Positions 1 to 6,567 of a stretch of DNA of 12,859 bases are shown here, in pieces; position 1 is the first letter of the stretch; each line of letters begins with the position of its first letter. The notes beneath the pieces were generated by a model. The model saw only the letters and a program-made list of their open reading frames with translations. It was not told the DNA's origin and made no database searches. The stretch spans positions 1 to 12,859 of the forward strand of contig JAFUPE010000031.1 of NCBI GenBank assembly GCA_017481395.1, read 5' to 3'. The position numbers and the translations under genes are program-made. Origin of the DNA: Ruminococcus sp. (lineage in GTDB: Bacteria > Bacillota_A > Clostridia > Oscillospirales > Acutalibacteraceae).

Positions 1-474
1 AGCCTGCTTCTTAATATCAACCGAGCCCATATAAATGTCGCACTCAAGACCAAAATAAGCCGCAGCAGTTGCAAGTGCAACACCATGCTGACCTGCACCT
101 GTTTCGGCAATAACCTTCTTTTTGCCCATATATTTTGCAAGCAAAGCCTCGCCCATACAGTGGTTAAGCTTATGAGCACCTGAGTGGTTTAAGTCCTCAC
201 GCTTTGCATAAAGCTGAACTCTGCCGCCCAGTGCATCCGAAAGACGCTCAAGGTGAGAAACAGGAGTAGGTCTGCCCTGAAACTCTTTACGAATTCTTCT
301 GAGCTCTGCAATAAACTTTCTGGACTGGCAGATTGAGAAGTAAGCCTCGGTAATCTCTGCCATTGCATCCTTTAATTTATCCTCAATATATACTCCGCCG
401 TACTTACCAAAGTAACCGTCTTTGTTGGGATAATGTCTGAAATAAGTATCAAAATCTACGCCGCTGAAATTCAT
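1..474 (-). CDS. trpB: Tryptophan synthase beta subunit, 5' part (C-terminus beyond window)
   Basis: The PLP enzyme TrpB condenses indole with L-serine to give tryptophan, normally in an alpha2beta2 complex with TrpA in the cytoplasm. The 158 visible residues hold the family core: GYFGKYGG near residue 20, GRPTP at 67-71, and [12 protein letters not shown] at 91-102, where K102 corresponds to the lysine that binds [11 protein letters not shown] at 124-131 follows, with E124 matching the catalytic glutamate. The usual family length is about 390-400 residues, so more than half lies left of the window. The start is ATG at 474, preceded by TGGAGGA at 481-487 with 6-nt spacing. The gene sits directly behind a Trp T-box leader, so transcription should rise when charged tRNA-Trp is scarce. 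No other trp gene precedes it; whether trpA follows cannot be seen. The [12 protein letters not shown] stretch differs from the more common HKINN form, suggesting a sub-branch of TrpB. Confidence 0.96.
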   Translation of the reverse strand, partial: MNFSGVDFDTYFRHYPNKDGYFGKYGGVYIEDKLKDAMAEITEAYFSICQSRKFIAELRRIRKEFQGRPTPVSHLERLSDALGGRVQLYAKREDLNHSGAHKLNHCMGEALLAKYMGKKKVIAETGAGQHGVALATAAAYFGLECDIYMGSVDIKKQA

Positions 475-480
475 AATAAA

Positions 481-487
481 TCCTCCA
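481..487 (-). promoter_or_regulatory. Ribosome binding site of trpB
   Basis: Read on the minus strand this is TGGAGGA, 6 nt before the ATG at 474. It is a near-perfect Shine-Dalgarno sequence and fixes the trpB start. Confidence 0.85.
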
Positions 488-562
488 ATATATAAAATAA
501 GCTGTGTGTAAAATAATAGTTTAATATTTTAAGCTCCGCCATCGTTTAGTATAAAGCTTCAT

Positions 563-604
563 AAAAAAATCAGTCCTTGACAGAAAATTTCATCTGTCAA
601 GGAC
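563..604 (-). terminator. T-box leader terminator (regulated)
   Basis: A perfect 12-bp stem (arms 593-604 and 573-584, 8-nt loop) is followed two bases later, after an A, by seven U residues (563-569). Its 5' arm contains CCTTGA, which can instead pair with TCAAGG of the T-box sequence. Terminator and antiterminator are therefore mutually exclusive, as expected for a T-box switch. Confidence 0.93.
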
Positions 605-840
605 GAATAAACTGATTATCCGCGGTGCCACCTTGATTTACGGCAAGCCGTACACTTAAGGAATACTAACATATCCCCGACAACTGACGTATGTCACACG
701 TTGCAGAATACTCTGAGAAAAGCCTCATTTGACTGCACCCTCAGCGGCCCATTTGACAACCTGTTTCTTACTCGTCTTTCAGCTACCCGAGCTCTCTGTA
801 AAGGCATAATTGCCGTTATCCCCGCGTCAACGGTTTAACT
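563..840 (-). promoter_or_regulatory. T-box riboswitch, tryptophan-specific (UGG specifier)
   Basis: This leader RNA binds uncharged tRNA and then lets transcription continue into trpB. The T-box core AGGTGGCACCGCG is at 621-633. The antiterminator is TCAAGG (631-636) pairing with CCTTGA (597-602). In Stem I, GCGG (822-825) pairs with CCGC (744-747) below the specifier loop, and GATAAC (815-820) pairs with GTTGTC (755-760) above it. The 3' side of the loop reads AAA-TGG-G, placing the codon UGG (749-751) in register, followed by the usual purine. The distal part carries the conserved AGAGAG...GGGTAGCTG motif (about 780-798). A small perfect hairpin (TACGG/CCGTA, 639-652) precedes the T-box core, in the stem III position. 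The pairings and motifs are read directly; the Trp assignment follows from the codon and from the downstream trpB. Confidence 0.94.
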
Positions 841-855
841 TTTAATTTATAATTT

Positions 856-884
856 ATATTACTACACCTTTATGTGTTTGTCAA
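856..884 (-). promoter_or_regulatory. Promoter of the T-box/trpB unit
   Basis: On the minus strand, TTGACA (879-884) and TAATAT (856-861) are separated by 17 bp, a near-consensus sigma-A promoter. Transcription should begin near 849, just ahead of the T-box Stem I. The -35 box lies only 11 bp after the tex stop codon. Confidence 0.87.
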
Positions 885-895
885 CAAAAAGTTTA

Positions 896-3043
896 TTAAA
901 ACCCTTTCATGGTAAGGGAAATTCTCTGCTTTTTGGTATCTACGGAAATTACCTTTACCTTAACAATGTCGCCTACTTTTAAAGCTTCAGAAGGGTGCTT
1001 AATAAATTTGTCGCTAATCTGAGATATATGCACAAGTCCATCCTGATGAACGCCAATGTCAACAAAGGCGCCAAAGTCAATTACGTTTCGTACGGTTCCC
1101 GTAAGCTCCATACCCTCTTTAAGGTCATCGATACCCATAACGTCGGTTCGAAGCTGAGGCTGAGGTAAGCTTTCTCGAGGGTCGCGGCCGGGCTGAGTAA
1201 GCTCGTCTAAAATATCCTCTAAGGTAGGCACGCCTATGCCGAGACTTTCGGCGATTTCCTTGCGGTTGCCTGCCTTTTCCTTAATGCCCTTTATACCGCC
1301 GTTTTCAATATCCTTTGTGCTAAAGCCCAGAAGCTTCAAAAGCTCTTTTGCCGCCTTGTATGACTCGGGGTGAACTGCAGTGTTATCAAGAGCCTCTTTG
1401 CTGTCGGCAACTCTGAGGAAGCCTGCACACTGCTCGAAGGCCTTGGGACCAAGCTTAGGCACCTTTTTAAGCTCGCTTCTGCTTTTAAACTTGCCGTTTT
1501 CTTCTCGGTAGGCTACGATATTCTTGCAAACCGTATCGTTTAAGCCGGCAATTCGGCTAAGCAAAGCAGGAGAAGCTGTGTTAAGGTCGGCACCAACAGA
1601 GTTTACACAGTCCTCAACAACGCCATCAAGAGTTTCGCCCAGACGCTTCTGGGGCATATCGTGCTGATACTGACCGATACCGATAGACTTGGGGTCAATT
1701 TTAACAAGCTCTGCAAGTGGGTCCTGCAGACGTCTTGCAATTGAAACCGCACTTCTTAAGGTAAGGTCAAGCTCGGGAAGCTCATCAGCCGCAAGCTTGC
1801 TTGCTGAGTAAATTGATGCACCTGCCTCGCTAACCATCATATATGCAAGGTCGCTCTTTTTAAGCTCGCCGATTACCTCGGCAGCGAAAATCTCGGTTTC
1901 TTTGCTTGCTGTACCATTACCGATAGAAAGCACCGTTGCGTCGTGCTTCAAGATAAGAGCCTTTAATTTTTCTTTGCTTTCTTTAATCTTTGCTTCGCTG
2001 TGAGTGGGATAAATTACGGTAGTGTCAAGGACTCTGCCTGTGCCATCAACAACTGCCACCTTGCAGCCTGTTCGATAACCCGGGTCAAGGCCGATTACTA
2101 CTCTGTCCTTAACGGGAGGCTGCATCAAAAGCTGATGAAGATTAGTAGCAAAAAGCTTCATAGCCGCAACGTCGGCGTTTTCTGTAAGTTCCCCGCGTAT
2201 CTCTCGCTCGATAGAGGGAAAAAGAAGCCTTACATAGGCGTCCTCGCAAGCGGTCATTACCGCCTCACTGCAGGGTGAGTCGCCCTTTACCATGACCTTT
2301 TTAATCATATTAAGGGGTTTTTCGTCTGCTATTTCTATGGTTACCTTTAAGAACTTTTCACGCTCTCCGCGGTTAATTGCAAGCACCCTGTGGCCGCTGA
2401 TTTTCTTAACAGACTCAGAAAATTTGTAGTAGCCTGTGTAAACAGAGTCTGCTTCTTCATCTGCCGCAACGCTTACCACTACGCCATTTAGCCAGATAAT
2501 ATTGAAAAGTCTCTTTCTGATGTCTGCGTTGTCTGAGCAAATCTCAGCAATAATATCCACAGCACCCTGAAGAGCATCCTCGGCGGTTTCTACGCCCTTC
2601 TCGGCATCTACGTAGTCTTTAGCCAAATCTATTGGGAAGGACTTTTCATCCTCCTGATTCAATATATACTCGGCAAGTGGCTCTAAACCTTTTTCTTTAG
2701 CAATAGATGCCCTTGTCTTTCGCTTGGGTCGGTAAGGTCTGTAGATATTTTCCAAATCCGCCATGGTCTCGGCCTTTTCTATTGCGGCAGTAATTTCTTC
2801 GGTAAGCTTGCCTTGAGCATCGATAAGCTCAGTTATTTCCTTGGCTCTTGCCTCAAAATTCCGAAGATATTCAAGACGCTCGCTTACTTCTCTTATAAGC
2901 TGGTCGTCCATAGAGCCATGAAGCTCCTTACGATATCGGGCGATAAAGGGAATGGTGTTACCCTCGTCAAGAAGAGTGATAATGTTGCCTGCGTACTCAG
3001 GCTTAATATTAAATTCCTGTGATAATTTCGCGATAAAATCCAT
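896..3043 (-). CDS. tex: Tex family transcription accessory / S1 RNA-binding protein
   Basis: Tex is a conserved cytoplasmic nucleic-acid-binding protein linked to transcription and, in some bacteria, to toxin expression or stress tolerance; its exact biochemical job is poorly settled. The 715-residue length is typical. Visible domains in order: an N-terminal helical region that opens with IAKLSQEFNIKPEY and includes the PFIARYRKE motif; a YqgF/RNase H-like domain beginning at GLDPGYRTGCK (D320); helix-hairpin-helix motifs starting near LNTASPALL (residues 487-550); and a C-terminal S1 domain at 644-713 (TVRNVIDFGAFVDIG, DGLVHISQISD). The start is ATG at 3043 with a modest AAGGAA ribosome site about 8 nt upstream. 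A strong promoter lies at 3082-3110. I see no hairpin terminator between its stop and the trpB promoter, so some transcripts may run into the T-box leader. Confidence 0.97.
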   Translation of the reverse strand: MDFIAKLSQEFNIKPEYAGNIITLLDEGNTIPFIARYRKELHGSMDDQLIREVSERLEYLRNFEARAKEITELIDAQGKLTEEITAAIEKAETMADLENIYRPYRPKRKTRASIAKEKGLEPLAEYILNQEDEKSFPIDLAKDYVDAEKGVETAEDALQGAVDIIAEICSDNADIRKRLFNIIWLNGVVVSVAADEEADSVYTGYYKFSESVKKISGHRVLAINRGEREKFLKVTIEIADEKPLNMIKKVMVKGDSPCSEAVMTACEDAYVRLLFPSIEREIRGELTENADVAAMKLFATNLHQLLMQPPVKDRVVIGLDPGYRTGCKVAVVDGTGRVLDTTVIYPTHSEAKIKESKEKLKALILKHDATVLSIGNGTASKETEIFAAEVIGELKKSDLAYMMVSEAGASIYSASKLAADELPELDLTLRSAVSIARRLQDPLAELVKIDPKSIGIGQYQHDMPQKRLGETLDGVVEDCVNSVGADLNTASPALLSRIAGLNDTVCKNIVAYREENGKFKSRSELKKVPKLGPKAFEQCAGFLRVADSKEALDNTAVHPESYKAAKELLKLLGFSTKDIENGGIKGIKEKAGNRKEIAESLGIGVPTLEDILDELTQPGRDPRESLPQPQLRTDVMGIDDLKEGMELTGTVRNVIDFGAFVDIGVHQDGLVHISQISDKFIKHPSEALKVGDIVKVKVISVDTKKQRISLTMKGF

Positions 3044-3081
3044 AATAAAAATTCCTTTTTAAATGATTTGCATTTGAAGTA

Positions 3082-3110
3082 ATTATACCATATTCTGTAT
3101 TTATTTACAA
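3082..3110 (-). promoter_or_regulatory. Promoter of tex
   Basis: On the minus strand, TTGTAA (3105-3110) and a perfect TATAAT (3082-3087) are separated by 17 bp. The -35 box starts only two bases after the U-tract of the upstream gene's terminator, so the two elements are packed together. Confidence 0.82.
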
Positions 3111-3112
3111 CC

Positions 3113-3145
3113 AAAAACTGCCGCCAGATAAAGTTCAGACGGCAG
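3113..3145 (-). terminator. Terminator of the ATP-grasp gene
   Basis: An 8-bp GC-rich stem (CTGCCGTC, 3138-3145, with GGCGGCAG, 3118-3125, one G-U pair) and 12-nt loop is followed by five U residues (3113-3117). It begins six bases after the stop codon at 3152 and separates this gene from tex. Confidence 0.87.
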
Positions 3146-3151
3146 ATAGAT

Positions 3152-4156
3152 TCAGTTTTTCTCGGCAAATTCAAAGGCAGCTTTCATACCTTCGCCCGAG
3201 TCGTGGAAGCGGTGATTCTGGCACATATCGTAGCCGGGCAGGTTGTTGCCTTCTACCAGCACAGGACCTGTGGGGGTAATTGCAACGTCCCAGCCTACGT
3301 ATCTCATACGAGGCTCAACCTTGGCGGCTTTTTTGCAAAGCTCAAGAGCTTCATCAAAGTAAGGCACCTTAAAGCCAATGAATTCAAAACCATTATTGGG
3401 ATGCTCTGTATAGTAAGATACCGTCTTATCACAAAACATCGGGTGAGTAATTACACCTTCTTTTGAAAGCAGGGTGTACATACCGCCGCTGGTTACGTTG
3501 TCTACGTCGTTTTTGCCGCTTCCCACACGAATAAGTGCATACACAAAATTAGCGTTGCCCTTGTCGCTGAGTAAGGTTACAATACGGATTGTATTAACCG
3601 AACGGCTGCAAAGTCTGTTCATTTCATCATGCTGAACAATAGCTTCCTCGGCAAGAAAAAGCTTTTTTGATATAAGCTCGCTATAAAGCTCCTTAAGATT
3701 TTTGCCATTAAGGTCAACCTTCATAACACCTAAGCCGCCGAAAGAAGAGGGCTCCTTTGCAAAAAAGCAAGCCTTGCCTTGGCAAAACTTTTCGAAGCTT
3801 TCGAAGCCACTCTGCAAATCAACGAAATCTCGCTTAAGATATTCTTTAAAAGTGCGGTTAAAGTTAAGCTTGTCCGTAAACGTTGGATTTGCTTCGGGAT
3901 TATTAAGCCTTCTGGCAAGAGAAAGGTTGTCGTCCATTGTCATAAAGGTTTTACGCTTATCCTTACCTATATAAGCAAAGCCAAAGGTCATATAGTCAAG
4001 GTAGCCTATGCCGTAACGAAACATAGAAAAGACCATATTTAAAAAAAGCCATATGCGGTTTTTGCCTGATTCATTATGAACAATATTAAGGTTTCTGAAA
4101 AACCTCAGAAAGCTTCCTGAGGCTACACGCCTGAAAAAGGTAATAATTTTTCTCAT
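3152..4156 (-). CDS. Sugar-transfer-associated ATP-grasp domain protein
   Basis: ATP-grasp enzymes ligate a carboxylate to an amine or thiol through an acyl-phosphate. This looks like the subfamily often annotated as sugar-transfer-associated or alpha-L-glutamate ligase-related, frequently found with surface polysaccharide genes. Visible features, in 334-residue numbering: nucleotide-binding candidates FAKEPSSFGGLGV (about 131-143), SRSVNTIRIVTL (about 205-216), and near the C-terminus VGWDVAITPTGPVLVEGNN, where D290, E302 and N304 are the likely metal ligands. The N-terminus is basic and amphipathic with no clear signal peptide. An ATG at 4171 would add five residues, but it has no ribosome site and lies about 10 bases below the -10 box. 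ATG 4156 has GAGGAA 7 nt upstream and is preferred. There is no partner glycosyltransferase or cell-wall gene beside it, so the substrate is unknown. The family call is firm; the reaction is not. Confidence 0.85.
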   Translation of the reverse strand: MRKIITFFRRVASGSFLRFFRNLNIVHNESGKNRIWLFLNMVFSMFRYGIGYLDYMTFGFAYIGKDKRKTFMTMDDNLSLARRLNNPEANPTFTDKLNFNRTFKEYLKRDFVDLQSGFESFEKFCQGKACFFAKEPSSFGGLGVMKVDLNGKNLKELYSELISKKLFLAEEAIVQHDEMNRLCSRSVNTIRIVTLLSDKGNANFVYALIRVGSGKNDVDNVTSGGMYTLLSKEGVITHPMFCDKTVSYYTEHPNNGFEFIGFKVPYFDEALELCKKAAKVEPRMRYVGWDVAITPTGPVLVEGNNLPGYDMCQNHRFHDSGEGMKAAFEFAEKN

Positions 4157-4163
4157 AAACTCA

Positions 4164-4169
4164 TTCCTC
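4164..4169 (-). promoter_or_regulatory. Ribosome binding site that decides the ATP-grasp start
   Basis: On the minus strand this is GAGGAA, ending 7 nt before the ATG at 4156. It overlaps the alternative in-frame ATG at 4171, which has no such site upstream. This supports the shorter protein. Confidence 0.7.
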
Positions 4170-4180
4170 ATTTTAAAATC

Positions 4181-4208
4181 ATTATATCATTAATTATAAA
4201 AAAAGCAA
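4181..4208 (-). promoter_or_regulatory. Promoter of the ATP-grasp gene
   Basis: On the minus strand, TTGCTT (4203-4208) and a perfect TATAAT (4181-4186) are separated by 16 bp in a very AT-rich stretch. The predicted start near 4174 gives a short leader just long enough for the ribosome site at 4164-4169. Confidence 0.6.
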
Positions 4209-4346
4209 GGACAGCCCCTTATAAAACATTTTAATTATAACAACACACCGAGATTTGTGAAAAAGCAGGGATAAAAAGGCTGTTTTTGGGAGCAATTATA
4301 CTGGATAATAAAAAATTTTATTATATAATTATATTAGCAACCAATA

Positions 4347-4375
4347 TTGTGCAACGAATACTTTTATGCTATATT
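4347..4375 (+). promoter_or_regulatory. Promoter of the two-component system
   Basis: TTGTGC (4347-4352) and TATATT (4370-4375) are separated by 17 bp. A second possible -10 (TATAAT, 4375-4380) overlaps it. The initiation region leads into the response regulator start at 4412. The whole 4187-4400 interval is AT-rich and lies between divergent genes; it holds no other gene that I can support. Confidence 0.55.
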
Positions 4376-4411
4376 ATAATTGATGTAATATGTAATAAAG
4401 GGCGTGTTGAA

Positions 4412-5137
4412 ATGAAGGTCGCTATTGTTGACGATATCAAGGAATACCGCGAAAGTACAGGCAAAGCAATATTCGAATGGGCAAAAGACAGAAAAGAAGC
4501 CGTATCCATAAAGGGTTACAAAAGCGGAGAAAGCTTTCTGGCGGCACTTAACGGAGAAAGCTTTGACATTGTGTTTATGGATATATACATGGACGGCTTA
4601 ACAGGTATAGAAGCCGCCACAAAGCTTCGCGAAATAAGCCTTGATACCCTGCTGATTTTTATGACAACCAGCGTTGACCATATGGCAGAAGCCTTTCCCT
4701 GCAGAGCTTTTGACTATATTATGAAGCCTGTTGACATAACAAGGCTTTACAAAGCATTGGACGAAGCTGTAAAGGTTTTGCCCGATAATCAGCCTTACAT
4801 AACAATCACTGTTGAAAAGCAGGAAATTAATATTTTCTTGTCTGATATTCTGTATATTCTATCAGACCTTAACTACTGCCTTGTTTATACCAGACAAGGA
4901 GAGTACCGCACAAGGTCGCAGTTCAGCAAGTTTATGGAACAGCTTGATGAGGCTGCTCAATTTTTAATCATTAACCGCGGTATCGCTGTAAATCTTGATA
5001 ACGTTCTTGATATAAAGGAGCTCGACTGTGAGCTTTCAGATAAAACAATACTTCCTGTAAGCAAAAAGAAAAAGCAAAGTGCCGAGCAGGCACTTATAGA
5101 CCGACGCTTTCAGGTAAGACGAAAGGCAGGCATATAA
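4412..5137 (+). CDS. LytTR-type response regulator
   Basis: This 241-residue transcription factor pairs a receiver domain with a LytTR DNA-binding domain, the AlgR/AgrA/LytR group that usually controls secretion, biofilm, bacteriocin or quorum-sensing genes. Receiver residues 1-120 show the acidic pair D7/D8, phospho-acceptor D57 (FMDIYMDG), T85/T86 and K105-P106. LytTR covers about 128-232, with the typical LSDILYILSDLNYCLVYT start and a FLIINRGIAVNLDNV segment. The ATG at 4412 is chosen because MKVAIVDD begins the receiver fold; the frame is open further upstream, but those AT-rich codons (from 4286) overlap the promoter. The ribosome site is weak (AAAGGG about 9 nt upstream). The gene is followed after one base by the sensor kinase, so the two are co-transcribed and almost certainly form a cognate pair. 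Confidence 0.93.
   Translation: MKVAIVDDIKEYRESTGKAIFEWAKDRKEAVSIKGYKSGESFLAALNGESFDIVFMDIYMDGLTGIEAATKLREISLDTLLIFMTTSVDHMAEAFPCRAFDYIMKPVDITRLYKALDEAVKVLPDNQPYITITVEKQEINIFLSDILYILSDLNYCLVYTRQGEYRTRSQFSKFMEQLDEAAQFLIINRGIAVNLDNVLDIKELDCELSDKTILPVSKKKKQSAEQALIDRRFQVRRKAGI
5122..5130 (+). promoter_or_regulatory. Ribosome binding site supporting a TTG start of the sensor kinase
   Basis: AAAGGCAGG inside the last codons of the response regulator ends 8 nt before the TTG at 5139. It supports initiation at TTG one base after the upstream stop. Confidence 0.6.
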
Positions 5138-5138
5138 A

Positions 5139-6464
5139 TTGAATCCGGAACACATTATCCGTTCGATTATAGAGGTAGCACTTGTAATACCAATTGGTAT
5201 AACGTGCTTGCTGACCTTTATAGATAATCTGAGAATCAAAACAAGCTACGCTATGGGGCTGTTTATTGGCGGCTTCTCAATACTTGCCTCTATAGGCGGT
5301 ATACTCAGGCTTAATTATAGTCTTAATATTAACTTAGTAGTGCTTTCCTTTACAGGGCTTATACTATTATACGTATTGTGGGCAGTAAAAGAGAGCAAGC
5401 TTAAGGTTATTTATTTATTTGTATCAGCAGGAGCCATAATAAGCTCAATAAGACTATTCGGCTATCTTTTAGAGGCAAAAAACAATGCTGACGCAACCTA
5501 TAACGATGTACAAGGATGGGGACTTATATTAAGATTAGTCCTTACTGCGGCTTTTATGGTTGCATTTGTTGCTTTTCTTCCTAAGATTCGCTGGTTAATG
5601 AATTGCACAGATATAAACAAAATATGGAAAATCATGTGGCTTGTCCCCTTTACCTTTGCGGCATCCAACATAATAACCATTCCGCACCACTACTATATTT
5701 TTGAATTCGGCAGAGTAAAACAAATATATATAACCTTTATGTCGGTTCTATTTATTATGCACCTGCTTTTTCAGTTTATGGTATACTACATGGCAAAAAC
5801 CATCACCGAAAAAGCAATGCTGGACAGACAGACACAGATGCTTTCTATACAAGCTTCTCAATACGAAAGCTTACAGCGACATATTGAAGCTACGTCAAAG
5901 CTCAGGCACGATTTCAAGCATACAGTTCGCAGTGCAGTGTCACTTGCACACGAGGGCAACAACAACGCCCTTATAAAACTTCTTTCCGACTATGGTGTAG
6001 CTGCGGCAAATACAGACAAACACAGTATTTTTACAAAAAACAGCTCGCTTAACGCACTTATCTGTTACTACCACGACCAAGCGGCAGACAAAAATATTCT
6101 TTGCAACTGGCAAGTAAGATTGCCTGAAAAAATGAACATTGAAGATATTGACCTTTTCAGCGTAGTAGGCAACCTGCTTGAAAACGCAATTCACGCCGCT
6201 GAAAACGAAACTACAGAGAACCGCTACGTTAACTTCAAGGCAGACGTTGAAGAAAACGGCGACATTTACATTGTAACTACCAACGGCTTCTGTGGCGAAA
6301 TCAAAAAAGACCGCGACAAGTATCTTTCTACCAAAAAAGACGGCTCAGGCATCGGTATTGAGTCTATAAAAAGCGTTGCACGACGTTACAACGGATTTGT
6401 AAGCTTCTATAACGACCCTAAAACATTTTATGCCGACGTTATGCTTAAACAAAACGTAAACTGA
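5139..6464 (+). CDS. Membrane sensor histidine kinase, GHKL family (AgrC/VirS-like)
   Basis: This 441-residue kinase should sense an external or membrane signal and phosphorylate the LytTR regulator encoded just upstream. The first 220 residues hold about six or seven hydrophobic membrane segments, as in peptide-sensing AgrC/ComD-type kinases. A short coiled-coil-like linker (about 225-250) follows. The histidine motif is LRHDFKH with H257 as the likely phospho-acceptor. The GHKL ATPase has its N-box at VVGNLLENAIHAA (N345, N349) and its G-box at DGSGIGIESI (401-410), with the end at VSFYNDPKTFYADVML. The start is TTG at 5139, one base after the regulator's stop. No peptide precursor or processing protease lies on either side, so the ligand is unknown. 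A terminator follows the stop codon. Confidence 0.93.
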   Translation: MNPEHIIRSIIEVALVIPIGITCLLTFIDNLRIKTSYAMGLFIGGFSILASIGGILRLNYSLNINLVVLSFTGLILLYVLWAVKESKLKVIYLFVSAGAIISSIRLFGYLLEAKNNADATYNDVQGWGLILRLVLTAAFMVAFVAFLPKIRWLMNCTDINKIWKIMWLVPFTFAASNIITIPHHYYIFEFGRVKQIYITFMSVLFIMHLLFQFMVYYMAKTITEKAMLDRQTQMLSIQASQYESLQRHIEATSKLRHDFKHTVRSAVSLAHEGNNNALIKLLSDYGVAAANTDKHSIFTKNSSLNALICYYHDQAADKNILCNWQVRLPEKMNIEDIDLFSVVGNLLENAIHAAENETTENRYVNFKADVEENGDIYIVTTNGFCGEIKKDRDKYLSTKKDGSGIGIESIKSVARRYNGFVSFYNDPKTFYADVMLKQNVN

Positions 6465-6467
6465 CAA

Positions 6468-6495
6468 AAAACCCGCAGCTTATGATGCGGGTTTT
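6468..6495 (+). terminator. Terminator of the two-component operon
   Basis: A perfect 10-bp stem (AAAACCCGCA, 6468-6477, with TGCGGGTTTT, 6486-6495) and 8-nt loop starts just after the kinase stop codon, and its 3' arm ends in U residues. It separates the kinase from the next gene. Confidence 0.92.
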
Positions 6496-6508
6496 ATCTT
6501 TTCTCCCC

Positions 6509-6537
6509 TTGACTTTAGTTTTATTGTGGAGTAACAT
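6509..6537 (+). promoter_or_regulatory. Promoter of the AI-2E family transporter gene
   Basis: TTGACT (6509-6514) and TAACAT (6532-6537) are separated by 17 bp and lie between the preceding terminator and the ribosome site AAAGGAA at 6554-6560. Confidence 0.75.
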
Positions 6538-6567
6538 AAAACTAATATTACATAAAGGAAAGTGTAT

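Noticed and set aside
563..850. Possible CRISPR or mobile-element remnant because of several inverted repeats
   Set aside because: All the repeats are accounted for by T-box Stem I, the stem before the T-box core, the antiterminator and the terminator.
2893..3174. Overlapping minus-strand open frame spanning the tex start and upstream gap
   Set aside because: It lies in another frame over the tex 5' end, the tex promoter and the upstream terminator, and shows no family features.
4256..4290. Hairpin-like AAAAAGCAG...CTGTTTTT followed by T residues on the plus strand
   Set aside because: The stem needs a bulge, the loop is long, and no plus-strand gene lies upstream to terminate.
4286..4411. 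In-frame N-terminal extension of the response regulator (42 hydrophobic-looking codons)
   Set aside because: It overlaps the predicted promoter, is extremely AT-rich, has no ribosome site at 4286, and the receiver fold begins exactly at MKVAIVDD (4412).
4172..4411. Search for an AgrD-like peptide gene beside the two-component system
   Set aside because: No short open frame with a ribosome site and a plausible leader or cysteine core was found on either strand in this gap or in 6465-6567.
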